This document shows, piece after piece, positions 1 through 9,265 of a DNA stretch of 64,000 nucleotides (within the stretch, counting starts at the first letter, position 1; every line of letters begins with the position of its first letter). The notes under the pieces were generated by a model. The model saw only the letters and a list, made by a program, of their open reading frames with translations, was not told where the DNA came from and did not search any database. Source of the DNA: a bacterium. GTDB taxonomy: Bacteria > Orphanbacterota > Orphanbacteria > Orphanbacterales > Orphanbacteraceae. The translations under genes were made by a program, and so were the position numbers. The stretch covers positions 44,293-108,292 of the forward strand of contig JALGYY010000041.1 of assembly GCA_025782575.1 (NCBI GenBank), given 5' to 3'.

Positions 1-992
1 ACCGCCGGAAGTCCTGTGGCAAGTGCCTCGAGGAGAACGGTAGGCAGGGCATCCCTGTTTCCATCCGGCGCGATCCGAGCAGGCAGCACGAATATGTCCG
101 CTTCGTCCATCGCCATTCGAACCTCCCGATCGGTCTGGGGTCCGAGCAGATGAACACAATCCCGAATACCATGCTCGTCCACGAGGCTATCGAGCGAGTC
201 TCTTTCCACACCTCCACCGATGATGCGACACTCGATATCGACTCCCCGGCTGTTGAGGACGGCACACGCATCGACCAATGTGTCGAATCCTTTCTTCGCA
301 ACTAACCGCCCCACACCGAGGAGCTTCAGAGGACCAATCCCATTTCGCTCCCGGAACGATTGGACCACCAGGTCCAGCCCGTTGTAGATACGATGAATCG
401 TTGTGCGAGACGGATAGGATTCCAGAAGATAGTTTCGATTGGCATCGCATACGGTTACGACAAACGCTGCATCATCTATCTTGGTCTGGAGCGCGTTCCG
501 ATCGACCGAATCGTGGTAGATATCCTTCGCGTGGGCAGTAAAACTGAAGGGGATCGAAGTCAGGCGAGAGGCGATTCGAGCAACGGTTGAGGGTACTGTA
601 GCGAAGTGAGCGTGCAGGTGATCGATTCCTCTATTCCGCGCCTCTTTTGCCAGGAACAGCCCGTTCCCGAATTCCCGGAGAGCGGCATGGTTCCCGCTTT
701 CCAACGCGGACCAGAGCAGCTCGCCCAACTCTCTCCTGCCGGATCGGAAGGCCGGCGCATGAGCGAGCAACAGATCCGTGCAGGCCGCAGGAGAGGCGGC
801 AGGGAGATGCACCACATGAGCGGCTACCTGAGCGAGCTTTCTATGAAATCGCCCTTCATTCGGCAGGCGCAGCGAAAATATCGTAACCTGCGCGCCCACG
901 CGCTCCATCTCCAGGATCTCGTTGACGATGAACGTCTCTGACAGCTTGGGATACATTTTCACCACATATCCGATGTGAATACCGGTCATCAT
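1..992 (-). CDS. GT4 glycosyltransferase, WcaL/AmsK-like (C-terminus beyond window)
   Basis: Retaining glycosyltransferase with a GT-B fold, predicted to transfer a sugar from a nucleotide donor during exopolysaccharide assembly at the cytoplasmic face of the membrane. About 330 codons are visible and the frame runs off position 1, so the C-terminal part is missing. The N-terminus carries YPKLSETFIVNEI, the hallmark of the WcaL/AmsK subfamily. The second Rossmann domain begins at LLGVGRLVAKKGFDTL, and the visible part ends inside LLEALATGLPA, just after the E of the usual donor-site region. The ATG at 992-990 overlaps the stop of the upstream gene by ATGA, which supports this start; a second ATG lies at 989. 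Subfamily and substrate are inferred, while the GT4 assignment is secure. Confidence 0.88.
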   Translation of the reverse strand, partial: MMTGIHIGYVVKMYPKLSETFIVNEILEMERVGAQVTIFSLRLPNEGRFHRKLAQVAAHVVHLPAASPAACTDLLLAHAPAFRSGRRELGELLWSALESGNHAALREFGNGLFLAKEARNRGIDHLHAHFATVPSTVARIASRLTSIPFSFTAHAKDIYHDSVDRNALQTKIDDAAFVVTVCDANRNYLLESYPSRTTIHRIYNGLDLVVQSFRERNGIGPLKLLGVGRLVAKKGFDTLVDACAVLNSRGVDIECRIIGGGVERDSLDSLVDEHGIRDCVHLLGPQTDREVRMAMDEADIFVLPARIAPDGNRDALPTVLLEALATGLPA

Positions 993-2170
993 CCGGCTGC
1001 CTGCATCTGTGTCAGATCTCTCTCAAAAATATCAGCCGCTCGGTCCAGCCCCCCGAAATCGAGACAGCCGTTGGTATTGCTGTTAGGCGCTGCCAGAAGT
1101 CGATCAATCGTTTCCGCCAGAATCTCCGGTGAGAGTTCATCCGGATGGATCATCTCGGCAATCCCGAGCGCTTTCATGTTCCGAGCGCGGATGAGTTGTT
1201 CCTGACGAGGTTGCACGCGAGGCACCAGTATGACTTTCTTCCTCTGCGCCAGAATTTCACACACCGAGTTATATCCGGCCATTGAGACGACCACATCGGC
1301 GGACCGGAAGAACTCTTCTACCCGATTGGTGAAATCAACCGCGAACACATTTGTTCGGGGGGGCGACATGCGGGCGTGAAGGCGAGCTCTGTCTGCCTGG
1401 GGCATGTCTGGCCCGGTCAGCACGACGCTCGCGAACGCCTCTCGGACGTGCCCCAGGCTCCTTACAAAGTTTTCCAGGAGAAAGTAGCCGTCCTCTCCCC
1501 CGCCCGCGGTAGCAACGACGAGAGGACGACTATCCGACGGCTCGGTCATCGACATCTTTCCGCCGGGTACATCGCGTCTTATGTATCCGCAGAAACTGAC
1601 CTTGGCCGCCACGTCGCTCGGAAAACGGTACTCTCGAATCGGATCGCAGATTTCCTTCATTCCCCACACCAGAATGCGGTCGTAGTAATCGCGGAGAACG
1701 TCGTACAGCCCTTTCGACCTCCAACTCCGAACGACCACATCCGGTTCGTCGAGTATGTCCCGTAGACTGAGCACCACACGGGCTCTCTTTTTCCGACGGG
1801 CATTGGCGATCAGAGAGGGCATCAACTCACCCATCACTCCGGCCGGGTGTTTGTCTGCGACAAAAATGTCCGGCGCGTAATTCTGAAAAGTTTCCAGGAT
1901 GATTCTCGAACGAAGCTGGAAGAGCTCTCCCCCACCCATCTGCAGGTTTCGAGCTTCGTATGAGGAGTTGGCCGTCTTCCGAAGAGAGGGGAGTTTGATG
2001 AAGTCCACGTTTCTAGGAAGTCTAAAAGACTGGATTACAGGGGTTCCTGTCAAAATCAATGCTGTCGAATCGGCAATCGAAGCGATTCTCTCCGCGATCG
2101 CGATCGTGCGCCGGATATGACCGAGCCCGAGCGCGTCATGGGAGTAAAAAAGGATGCGCTTCTTCGTCAC
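989..2170 (-). CDS. MurG-like predicted glycosyltransferase (COG4671 type)
   Basis: Glycosyltransferase of the GT28/MurG-like GT-B group; acceptor and donor are unknown. The N-terminus has RILFYSHDALGLGHIRR, where GLGH is the nucleotide-sugar-binding glycine loop. The C-terminal domain has SMAGYNSVCEILAQRKKVI, the donor-binding motif of the group. I chose the GTG at 2170 (393 residues) because AGGAAGGAAA lies 7-10 bases upstream. An in-frame ATG at 2212 would add 14 residues but has no ribosome binding site. The gene is translationally coupled by an ATGA overlap to the GT4 gene downstream, so both probably act on the same glycan. It is divergent from the gene at 2332, with about 160 bases between them. 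Confidence 0.85.
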   Translation of the reverse strand: MTKKRILFYSHDALGLGHIRRTIAIAERIASIADSTALILTGTPVIQSFRLPRNVDFIKLPSLRKTANSSYEARNLQMGGGELFQLRSRIILETFQNYAPDIFVADKHPAGVMGELMPSLIANARRKKRARVVLSLRDILDEPDVVVRSWRSKGLYDVLRDYYDRILVWGMKEICDPIREYRFPSDVAAKVSFCGYIRRDVPGGKMSMTEPSDSRPLVVATAGGGEDGYFLLENFVRSLGHVREAFASVVLTGPDMPQADRARLHARMSPPRTNVFAVDFTNRVEEFFRSADVVVSMAGYNSVCEILAQRKKVILVPRVQPRQEQLIRARNMKALGIAEMIHPDELSPEILAETIDRLLAAPNSNTNGCLDFGGLDRAADIFERDLTQMQAAG

Positions 2171-2331
2171 TTCGAGTTTCCTTCCTGTTGTGATTGCGGG
2201 GTGTCCGCTCATTGGCGTAGTACGGGATCGAGAGGGGTTTCGTACAGAACAGATGACTTTTCGTCAGTCGAGACTCATAGCCCTTGGTAACAGGAGGAGA
2301 TCTGGCGTCACTCACACGATTGGGAGGAGAA

Positions 2332-2892
2332 ATGAGAAGAAGGATAGTCGTCGTATTGCTGCTTGCCGGTGTCATGCCGGCTCTCGCCGGCAGTGCCGCC
2401 CGCTCCATTGTTCAAATCGAGAAGATCGGCGACATCTATCACGTGGATTGCGAAATCAGGATCGAGGCAGGCAAGGATCTGGTTTGGGAAGTGATCACGG
2501 ATTACGACAATCTGAAGGTCTTCATCCCGGACATGTTAAGCAGCGACTCCCTCGGGGTGGATAGCGACGGACGTATTCTGGTAAATCAGGTCGGTCTGGG
2601 TGGATTCCTCTTTTTCAGCCGCAAGATCCGCATTCTTTTGGTCGTTCGAGAATCTCCCATGCGGAACATCTCCTTCCGGCAGAAGGAGGGGGATTTTGGC
2701 GTGTACGAAGGGAATTGGGTTCTGGAGAGCGACGGAGAGATATCGATTTTGAAATATACGTTGCGGGCAAAACCCGATTTCTTCGTTCCCGGTTTTCTCT
2801 TCCGCGGGAAGCTGCAAACGAAGACAGCAGAGGCCCTGGAGGCAATAGCGCTCGAAGTTTACAGGCGACGGGTTGACCACAAGGAAAATTAA
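2332..2892 (+). CDS. Secreted SRPBCC/START-fold (polyketide-cyclase-like) protein
   Basis: Small secreted or periplasmic protein of about 186 residues with a signal peptide (MRRRIVVVLLLAGVMPALAG) followed by an SRPBCC fold, which forms a hydrophobic ligand pocket. The typical opening of the family is visible as IEAGKDLVWEVITDYDNL around residues 45-62. Later strands include RNISFRQKEGDFGVYEGNW and the C-terminal helix KTAEALEAIALEVYRRR. The ATG at 2332 directly follows GGGAGGAGA; an earlier in-frame start at 2284 would bury the signal peptide. A ligand cannot be read from the sequence. The stop lies only 4 bases from the convergent gene at 2897. Confidence 0.8.
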   Translation: MRRRIVVVLLLAGVMPALAGSAARSIVQIEKIGDIYHVDCEIRIEAGKDLVWEVITDYDNLKVFIPDMLSSDSLGVDSDGRILVNQVGLGGFLFFSRKIRILLVVRESPMRNISFRQKEGDFGVYEGNWVLESDGEISILKYTLRAKPDFFVPGFLFRGKLQTKTAEALEAIALEVYRRRVDHKEN

Positions 2893-2896
2893 AATG

Positions 2897-3376
2897 CTAT
2901 TGACTGAATCTTACCGCCACCCAGTCGCCGACAGAGTGTGTGATCACGATAACAAGAGCGGCAACCAGTAGATGCTCCGCTATCACAGCGATCCGACTCT
3001 TTTTCTGCCTTGAAGCGAGACGATAGCTCAGCGCGGTGAGAACGATCGCTCCCCATCCGATGCTCACCCATATGGCCATGGTCAGCGTAAACAAAAGCAC
3101 GGGAATGAGGAATGTCATGGCCATCAGGAATTTGGTCAGAACCGTCACGATCGTGGCAGTCCAGATCTGTCCCTCTGTGTGAATACCTTCTCCCTCCTCG
3201 GAAATGTGTATACCAAGACCATCGGAGAGCGCGTCAGCAATCGCGATCGTCACAATTGCGCCGATCACTACCAGCCTGGACTCCGTGCCGGCGTGAAGGC
3301 CGACCATGAGCCCCAGTGTGGTGATCACTCCGGAGGTCGTCCCGAATGTAAGACCTGTGGCGATTGATTCTCTCAT
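2897..3376 (-). CDS. VIT1/CCC1-family-like small membrane protein
   Basis: Integral membrane protein of 159 residues. Its N-terminus, TGLTFGTTSGVITTLGLMVG, matches the first helix of the VIT1/CCC1 family (iron/manganese transporters). ADALSDGLGIHISEE, which contributes acidic metal ligands in that family, follows it. About four or five hydrophobic helices are visible. The protein is short compared with typical 220-250 residue members and lacks an obvious cytoplasmic metal-binding helix bundle, so transport of Fe or Mn is only a guess. No ribosome binding site is evident upstream of the ATG. Confidence 0.75.
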   Translation of the reverse strand: MRESIATGLTFGTTSGVITTLGLMVGLHAGTESRLVVIGAIVTIAIADALSDGLGIHISEEGEGIHTEGQIWTATIVTVLTKFLMAMTFLIPVLLFTLTMAIWVSIGWGAIVLTALSYRLASRQKKSRIAVIAEHLLVAALVIVITHSVGDWVAVRFSQ

Positions 3377-3675
3377 AACACGTACAGACTAAGGTGTTTC
3401 AGAGGCCGCCGCCAGTTGAACCATTCCTTGTATCATCTGCAGCACTCGGCCTTACTACTCTGCAAGGAATGGAGCCTTCTTTCCTCAGGGGCAGGGCGGT
3501 CGGGAGGGTTGCCGACAGGACTCGGGAACGGTATCTGCTGCTGCAGCCGATTTCCTCGGTTCTTTACTCACCCGGCTCCCGCCCCGTCTACTCAAATCAA
3601 TTTCCAGGCAAGACAAGAAAATGCGATGAGCTCTCTGCTCACCGCCCAAGTCTACTTCTAATAAATTCCGGTATG
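3377..3675. other. Intergenic region with a 10-bp inverted repeat
   Basis: About 300 bases without a convincing gene between two minus-strand genes. It contains a perfect 10-bp inverted repeat, CCATTCCTTG at 3421-3430 and CAAGGAATGG at 3463-3472, with a 32-base loop. It must also contain the promoter of the membrane protein gene at 3376. A plus-strand open frame crossing this region into the subtilase gene has no ribosome binding site and no recognisable domain. Confidence 0.5.
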
Positions 3676-5343
3676 TTACTTCACTCTGAGAATGGAGCCG
3701 GTCGACACCTGCCCACCCTGTCGACCACGCACCAGATAACGCCCTGCGGCAACAGAATTCCCGCTGTGATCAAGACCGTCCCAATGGGCGACCCGTCTGC
3801 CTGCTCCGCCAGCATCGATCAGTTTCAATTCGCGGACAAGCCGTCCCCGGATATCGAAGACAGCAAGGGAAAGGGCGGAAGCAGCTCTGTTCCCATCCAA
3901 CTCGAACAGGATCGAGGTATTCCCGCGAAATGGATTCGGGGCTGCGAAAATCCGGCTACCCCGGACAGGTATCAGGCCGGTTTCAACGCCGGTGGCCAAC
4001 TCGTTCTGCATGTTGAGGACGGCCTGATAAACACTGAGACGCCCGTCACCGAGACCGCTGTCGTAGGGCTCATTCGCCGGGATCTGATCGATAGGCGACG
4101 CCGATCCGTAGATCATACTTCTCGCATTCTCCAGGCTATCCTGCGGAGCCATTTCACGAAGAAGGGCGAGCGCTCCGGAAACAAACGGCACGGCAAATGA
4201 GGTGCCGCTTCCCTGTGCGTACAGACCACCAGGATAGCTACTGTAAATGCCGTCCCCCGGGGAGACGAGGTTGATCTCGTCGTTGTAGTTACTGAACGCC
4301 GCCTTCACATCGGTCGAATCGACGGCTCCGACTGAAATCACCTTGTTGAAGCTGGCAGGATAAACGATAGAAGTATCGGTATTGCTGTTTCCTGCCGCAC
4401 CGACAAGCATGGCGCCGGCATCCCATGCGCTCTTCCCTGCGAGCTCCAACGGCTTGGCCTGGGCTGAGAGGCCGACGCTCAAGTTGATGATATCGGCCCC
4501 CTGGCTTACGGCATACTCGATCCCCTTGATGAGATTCGCCAGAGTGCCGAATCCATCATCGTCGAGTACCCGGATCGGGAGTATCACCGCGCCCGGCGCT
4601 GTAGCCGCCACGATTCCAGCGACCATCGTTCCATGACCGAACCCTTCATCGATCAGTCCGTCGAGATCCTCATCGATTCCGTTCGAAGTCTCTGTCGGAT
4701 CGGCGTCGTTCTGGACAAAATCATATCCGGCCGGCGACAGTTTTCCCGCAAACAGCGGATGTGCAGGATCGATTCCCGTGTCGAGAATGGCGATGGTCAT
4801 CCCTTGACCCGTACTGATTGTGTGCGCCTGGGGCAAACCGATCCTGTCAAATGCGCCCTGATCGACGTACTCGGTAAAACTGGAGCCGATTGCCACGACG
4901 ATAATGGCACTCTCCGCCTCAGGTGATTCCAGAATGTAATTGGGGTCCGAACCGGCGATGTCAAGATCGAGGTCAAGATCGGCGTCGCAATCGAGGACAG
5001 TGACACCTGCGGCAGGCCGCAACAGATAGGACTCAGGACCGATCTGCTCGATCGTTATAGTTCCCCACGTTGCATTGATCGAATCGATCGACGCACCTGG
5101 CTGAAGTTGGACGAGTACTTGATCAGGAACGAAAGCATCGGCTGCGAAAACCGACGTCCACATGAAGGCGGAACAGATCAGACTGAGGCCCAACTGACTA
5201 AATCTGCGGCACTTAGGCCACGATCGGGCGAACAAAGCTCCGGGTCTCCTCACTGCTGCTGCCAGATGATTCCCGCAAATGGGGCTATTGCGGTTGAAAA
5301 GCATCATACCATTGAGATATAATTGTGTCAATCGATTGAGCAT
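3676..5343 (-). CDS. Secreted subtilisin-like serine protease (S8) with FlgD-like C-terminal tail
   Basis: Extracellular or cell-surface endopeptidase. The 555-residue protein has a hydrophobic export segment at about residues 50-68, a short propeptide-like region and an S8 domain. The full catalytic triad is visible: D188 in AILDTGIDP, H237 in GHGTMVAGI and S382 in GTSFAVPFVSG. DEDLDGLIDE just before the His motif looks like a calcium loop. Residues 465-555 form a FlgD-like Ig domain (APNPFRG...FDIRGRLVREL...GRYLVRG), a C-terminal surface tail in FCB-type bacteria. The start is supported by GGGGAGG upstream. The N-terminal region before the export segment is unusually long (about 50 residues). 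The gene is divergent from another protein with the same tail at 5474. Confidence 0.93.
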   Translation of the reverse strand: MLNRLTQLYLNGMMLFNRNSPICGNHLAAAVRRPGALFARSWPKCRRFSQLGLSLICSAFMWTSVFAADAFVPDQVLVQLQPGASIDSINATWGTITIEQIGPESYLLRPAAGVTVLDCDADLDLDLDIAGSDPNYILESPEAESAIIVVAIGSSFTEYVDQGAFDRIGLPQAHTISTGQGMTIAILDTGIDPAHPLFAGKLSPAGYDFVQNDADPTETSNGIDEDLDGLIDEGFGHGTMVAGIVAATAPGAVILPIRVLDDDGFGTLANLIKGIEYAVSQGADIINLSVGLSAQAKPLELAGKSAWDAGAMLVGAAGNSNTDTSIVYPASFNKVISVGAVDSTDVKAAFSNYNDEINLVSPGDGIYSSYPGGLYAQGSGTSFAVPFVSGALALLREMAPQDSLENARSMIYGSASPIDQIPANEPYDSGLGDGRLSVYQAVLNMQNELATGVETGLIPVRGSRIFAAPNPFRGNTSILFELDGNRAASALSLAVFDIRGRLVRELKLIDAGGAGRRVAHWDGLDHSGNSVAAGRYLVRGRQGGQVSTGSILRVK

Positions 5344-5473
5344 CGGTCTACCTCCCCCTGATTGCCTCTGTAATTAAGTAGTACGAAACGCCTATTCATT
5401 TCGTACTTCATATTTGCCCCCCTCTTGGACGGGGGCCGCTGAACCCGCCAACCATCTTTTTGGAGGTCTCGCA

Positions 5474-6376
5474 ATGCCCCGGTTACTACTAACGCTTCCA
5501 GTACTCGCTATTCTGTTTCTCGCAGTTTCCACCGCCCTCCTCGCAAACTCCTTCGGACCGATCAACGGCGTGACCGGCGCGCCGGGCGAATTGAACTGCA
5601 GTCTCTCGGGCTGCCATTCAGCTCATCCCGCAAACACGGGAATCGGGAGCGTTACCGTCAACGCCCCCGGCTCCTACGTGCCGGGCGATACTCTTGAAAT
5701 TCAGGTCGAAGTCGAGCACAGCGGCCAGATCCGATGGGGCTTCGAGTCGACGGTACTCGATGGGGCGAATCTACCATCGGGCAGCATTCTGATTACCGAC
5801 ACACTGCGGACGCAGTCTTCGCTCGACACCGTGGTAACCGGTCGGGAGTATGCCAAGCACACCTCGATCGGAACTGACAGCGGTACAGTCAACTCCTCCC
5901 CTGGGTGGAGTTTTTCCTGGATCGCCCCCTCGGCAGGCGGGGGCCTTGTCACTGTCTATGTCGCCGGCAACGCCGCCAATGGTAACGGGGTCAATGACAC
6001 ACTCGACGCCGGAACCGCCGATTGGATTTATACGACATCAACAACGATCGATGAGGCATTTGTTTCCGTAGCGCAGTCGGACGTTCCGATCCCGGCAAGC
6101 GAAGGCTTCGCCCTTCAGGCACGCCCTAATCCGTTCAACCCGGTGACGAGAATCACTTATCATCTGAATGCTCCAGGTGAAGTGAACGTGTCGATCCATG
6201 ACCTGAGTGGACGGCTCGTGCAAAATCTCACGAGCGCCTACCAGACGAGTGGAGATCATGAAGTCATTTGGAACGGTTCCGGGAGGCAAGGAACCATCGC
6301 CGCCTCCGGCTCATACCTCGTATCGATCAAGGCTGCAGGTGAGTCAGAATCAAGAACCATTCGTCTCGTTCGATGA
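5474..6376 (+). CDS. Secreted choice-of-anchor-V (Reeler-like) protein with FlgD-like tail
   Basis: Exported 300-residue protein of unknown function. The signal peptide is MPRLLLTLPVLAILFLAVST. NCSLSGCHSAHPANTG then opens a choice-of-anchor-V domain, a Reelin-N-like beta-sandwich in which the two cysteines and the following His are conserved. C-x4-C-H resembles a spaced haem c motif, but family membership does not require haem. The C-terminal 85 residues are a FlgD-like Ig domain (ARPNPFNPVTRI...HDLSGRLVQNL). The ATG at 5474 follows TGGAGG; an in-frame start at 5414 would precede the signal peptide by 20 residues and is unlikely. The stop abuts the convergent CHAT gene. Confidence 0.85.
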   Translation: MPRLLLTLPVLAILFLAVSTALLANSFGPINGVTGAPGELNCSLSGCHSAHPANTGIGSVTVNAPGSYVPGDTLEIQVEVEHSGQIRWGFESTVLDGANLPSGSILITDTLRTQSSLDTVVTGREYAKHTSIGTDSGTVNSSPGWSFSWIAPSAGGGLVTVYVAGNAANGNGVNDTLDAGTADWIYTTSTTIDEAFVSVAQSDVPIPASEGFALQARPNPFNPVTRITYHLNAPGEVNVSIHDLSGRLVQNLTSAYQTSGDHEVIWNGSGRQGTIAASGSYLVSIKAAGESESRTIRLVR

Positions 6377-6380
6377 TGGG

Positions 6381-9254
6381 TCAGGGATTCCCGGTCTTTC
6401 GGCGTTTTAGAAAGCGGAGCGGTTTCGGACTTCCCATGACCTGGAAGGGCGCCCAGAAATAGGGGTGGGGGTGCTTTTTCCGAATCTCTTTTGCCGCGAT
6501 TCCGGCAGCTTCCGGTTTTGTACGGCCATCTCGAAGTGAGCCGTAGAATTGACTCATCCAGTCAGCAGTCACTTCATCCCTCACCCGCCAGAGACTGACG
6601 ACGAGAGATGTCGCCCCCGCCAGCATGAATCCGCGTGCCAGACCGATCAGTTCATCTCCCTTTCTGACGAAACTGCTACCGGTCCTGCACGCACTCAGTG
6701 TCACGAGTTCGGAATTGAGCCGGGCGTCGGACAACTGATAGAGATGGAGATCCTCCGCACCAAGAGCAAGAGACGAGAACGAGGGGTTATCGGCCCGGAA
6801 ACGGCCATGAGTCGCCAGATGAATGAGAGGCGATTCGCTACAGGTATCGATGAAGTCCCGGACTGTCGTGCTGGTCATCGAAATTACATCGTTCCCGACA
6901 ATACCCGCGACCGCCTCTGTTTCCCGCTTGACCGACGCGAGCCCGCCCCCCTCCAGGCCGAGCAGGAATGGTTTGCCCCGATTTCCACGAATCCTTCGAT
7001 TTCTACAGAGCCGATCAATGGTCGCGCTCGGTGCATAGCGAATTCTGTATCGCTCACCGACCGGTAAACGGCCGTCGTCGAGAGCATGAAATGGGAGGGC
7101 ATGCAGGAATCGATGGGGGACCACCAGAACGGATCGGGTCTTGATTTCATTGTCGATCGGCCGCCAAAGGTGATCATAGAGCGCCCTTGTAATTCGAAGC
7201 GCGGATTCGGTGAGATAGTCGATCCTTCTTTCGAGAAACCGATCAGGCAGGGCGAAGTGATCGATCTGTGCCGCGAACTGCCTGAGCAGATTTTCGATTG
7301 TCTCGGATGAAGCATCCAGAGTGACGAGACGCTTCGTGTCCCTGGTGACAAGGAGAGCATAGATTTTCGTGCCGACAATCACGTACTCGACGAGAGTTTC
7401 CGCTCGGGGAAGTGCCGCCCGCATCACGTCGAATGAATCCGGATCAATGGTTTTCAGCCCGGCACCGGATCGTTCGGCCACCACCCTCCTCTCCTCGATG
7501 ATTTTCCGTTCACAAGATCGGATCCCCTTCTTGATACGGGCCAACCTCGATCGGTCAGCCCCCTCCTGCCGAAGCGATTCCTCCTGGAACCGGTTTCGAA
7601 ACCAGCTGAGCCGGGTTTCCTGGCGGGAAAGACGTGAATTGCTGTATGAATTCGAACCGGTCGCCAGCAATTGATCAAGAAGCGAACGTGAACGTCCACG
7701 CTCAGCGATTTCGAAGACCCGCCGCACCCGCGGGGATCTTCCCGACTGCAGGACCAACTGGAGAAGTTCATCATAGAGACCGGCTTGTGTGCCGGAAAAT
7801 GAAACTCGCAGCTCATCGCTCCCCAGCTCCATCCTCATACGCTCGGCGATCTTAGCTGCCGACTCAAATGCGGCCACTCCACGTCTGCCCGCTCCCGTGT
7901 CGGCGTAGGCGCGCCCCATAAGCAACCGCCCCTGAAATCGAAGCCAGGGATCCCCGATCTGCCTTTCCAGTTTCATTGCGTTTCTCAGTTCCGATAAGGC
8001 ACGCTCCGGACGGCCCGCTCTCAACTCGATTGAGGCATGAATCTGAAGGCGCAGCATTTCGATGGAAGTCACGGTCGAACCGCGCAGTAGTTTACTTGCA
8101 TGCTGAAAGGAGAGCCTGGCAGCCTGGATCCTCCCTCGACGTCCCTCGTGTTCGGCAGTTCGAAGGGATGCGAGCCCGGCGCGTATGGGCAGGTCTTCTC
8201 CCTCAAACAGACGGCGGGCCCTTCGAAATCGGGTCAGTGCTTCTGCGTTCCTACCCAGTTCGCTGAGCGCTCGACCCGCAATCACGAGAGACAAGCCTCC
8301 GTCATAACGAAGCCTGTTCTCGAGGAACACCTGGGCCGCGCTGTCTGCAATCGTCGCCGCCTCCTCGGCCAGATGCAACCGGAGATAAACATCCGATCGA
8401 TTGAGATCGCATTTAGCGACCTGAACGGGATCGGGGATTTTCTCAAATGTATCCCGCGCCTCCCCCAGATATCGAAGGGCTTCGTGATGACGAGAGGAGA
8501 GAACATGAAGGTGGCCGATATTGTGGGTGATCTGCGCCTCCAGCGCGAGATAACCGAGATCGTGCGCCGCCGACTTGGCCTCGCCGTAGGTGACGAGGGC
8601 TTCTTCGAACTGGTCCATATAGGTCAGCACCGCCGCACGATTCTGATCGAGTCCGACTACGGCGGCATCCGACACTCCTTCCATCAGAAAGAGCTCGCGC
8701 GCGAGGTTGTACTCTTTGAGTGCATGTCGATAGTCATCGCGGGCGACATGGAGATTGCCCCGGTTCATGTGGTATTTGGCCAGATAGGTGCGGTCATCGG
8801 CACGAGTCAGGATCGGCCGGATCAACCGGGCATCACCGAGGGCCTCATCTCCCCGTCCCAGTAGAGCGAGCAGGCTCATGCGACCCACCATGGTGCGTGC
8901 CATCTCTTCTTTTTCGCCTGCCTCCCGATAGGCCGCGATCGACTGATCGTAGAATCGTAATGCTCGGTGGAGCTTGCCGGAAAAGAAGTGTGCCTCTGCC
9001 TGGGCTCTTCGAGCGATTGCCCGCGCATGAGCCCCTTTGAGCAGCCGCGCTACCTGCCACGCGACAGCAGCCAGCGACAGAGCGTTTGCGGGAGAGGAGC
9101 GCACCAATTGCGCCACTTCGAGCTGGAGGTTTGATAGGTGCTCGATCCGCAGCCGGGATCGGAGTAAACGCAATACTCCGGCACTATGTTCTGAGCCCGC
9201 AAGGGCGAACAATCGGGCCGTCACCGTATCGTGTCGTTTGTCTCCGAATCCCAC
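6381..9254 (-). CDS. CHAT-domain caspase-like protease with TPR array
   Basis: Large 957-residue cytoplasmic protein. Roughly the first 500 residues are alpha-helical TPR-type repeats, visible as AKYHMNRGNLHVARDDYRHA and ITHNIGHLHVLSSRHHEALR. A charged linker (about 530-600) precedes a CHAT domain (about 610-950). The caspase-type dyad is intact: H816 in HLATHGRF and C856 in LSACRTG. The DELIGLARGFMLAGA helix, conserved in CHAT proteins, follows. CHAT-TPR proteins are regulated cysteine proteases (separase/HetF/Craspase relatives). The start is GTG, 11 bases after the stop of the zinc-finger protein gene, so it lies in an operon with that gene and the sigma factor. The substrate is unknown; the neighbours are candidates. 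Confidence 0.92.
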   Translation of the reverse strand: MGFGDKRHDTVTARLFALAGSEHSAGVLRLLRSRLRIEHLSNLQLEVAQLVRSSPANALSLAAVAWQVARLLKGAHARAIARRAQAEAHFFSGKLHRALRFYDQSIAAYREAGEKEEMARTMVGRMSLLALLGRGDEALGDARLIRPILTRADDRTYLAKYHMNRGNLHVARDDYRHALKEYNLARELFLMEGVSDAAVVGLDQNRAAVLTYMDQFEEALVTYGEAKSAAHDLGYLALEAQITHNIGHLHVLSSRHHEALRYLGEARDTFEKIPDPVQVAKCDLNRSDVYLRLHLAEEAATIADSAAQVFLENRLRYDGGLSLVIAGRALSELGRNAEALTRFRRARRLFEGEDLPIRAGLASLRTAEHEGRRGRIQAARLSFQHASKLLRGSTVTSIEMLRLQIHASIELRAGRPERALSELRNAMKLERQIGDPWLRFQGRLLMGRAYADTGAGRRGVAAFESAAKIAERMRMELGSDELRVSFSGTQAGLYDELLQLVLQSGRSPRVRRVFEIAERGRSRSLLDQLLATGSNSYSNSRLSRQETRLSWFRNRFQEESLRQEGADRSRLARIKKGIRSCERKIIEERRVVAERSGAGLKTIDPDSFDVMRAALPRAETLVEYVIVGTKIYALLVTRDTKRLVTLDASSETIENLLRQFAAQIDHFALPDRFLERRIDYLTESALRITRALYDHLWRPIDNEIKTRSVLVVPHRFLHALPFHALDDGRLPVGERYRIRYAPSATIDRLCRNRRIRGNRGKPFLLGLEGGGLASVKRETEAVAGIVGNDVISMTSTTVRDFIDTCSESPLIHLATHGRFRADNPSFSSLALGAEDLHLYQLSDARLNSELVTLSACRTGSSFVRKGDELIGLARGFMLAGATSLVVSLWRVRDEVTADWMSQFYGSLRDGRTKPEAAGIAAKEIRKKHPHPYFWAPFQVMGSPKPLRFLKRRKTGNP

Positions 9255-9265
9255 GGGATCTTCAA

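Noticed and set aside
3394..4200. Plus-strand open frame crossing the 3.4-3.7 kb gap
   Set aside because: Its larger part is antisense to the subtilase C-terminal tail, and it has no start signal or domain.
8100..8864. Plus-strand open frame of about 254 codons
   Set aside because: Antisense shadow of the TPR region of the CHAT protein.
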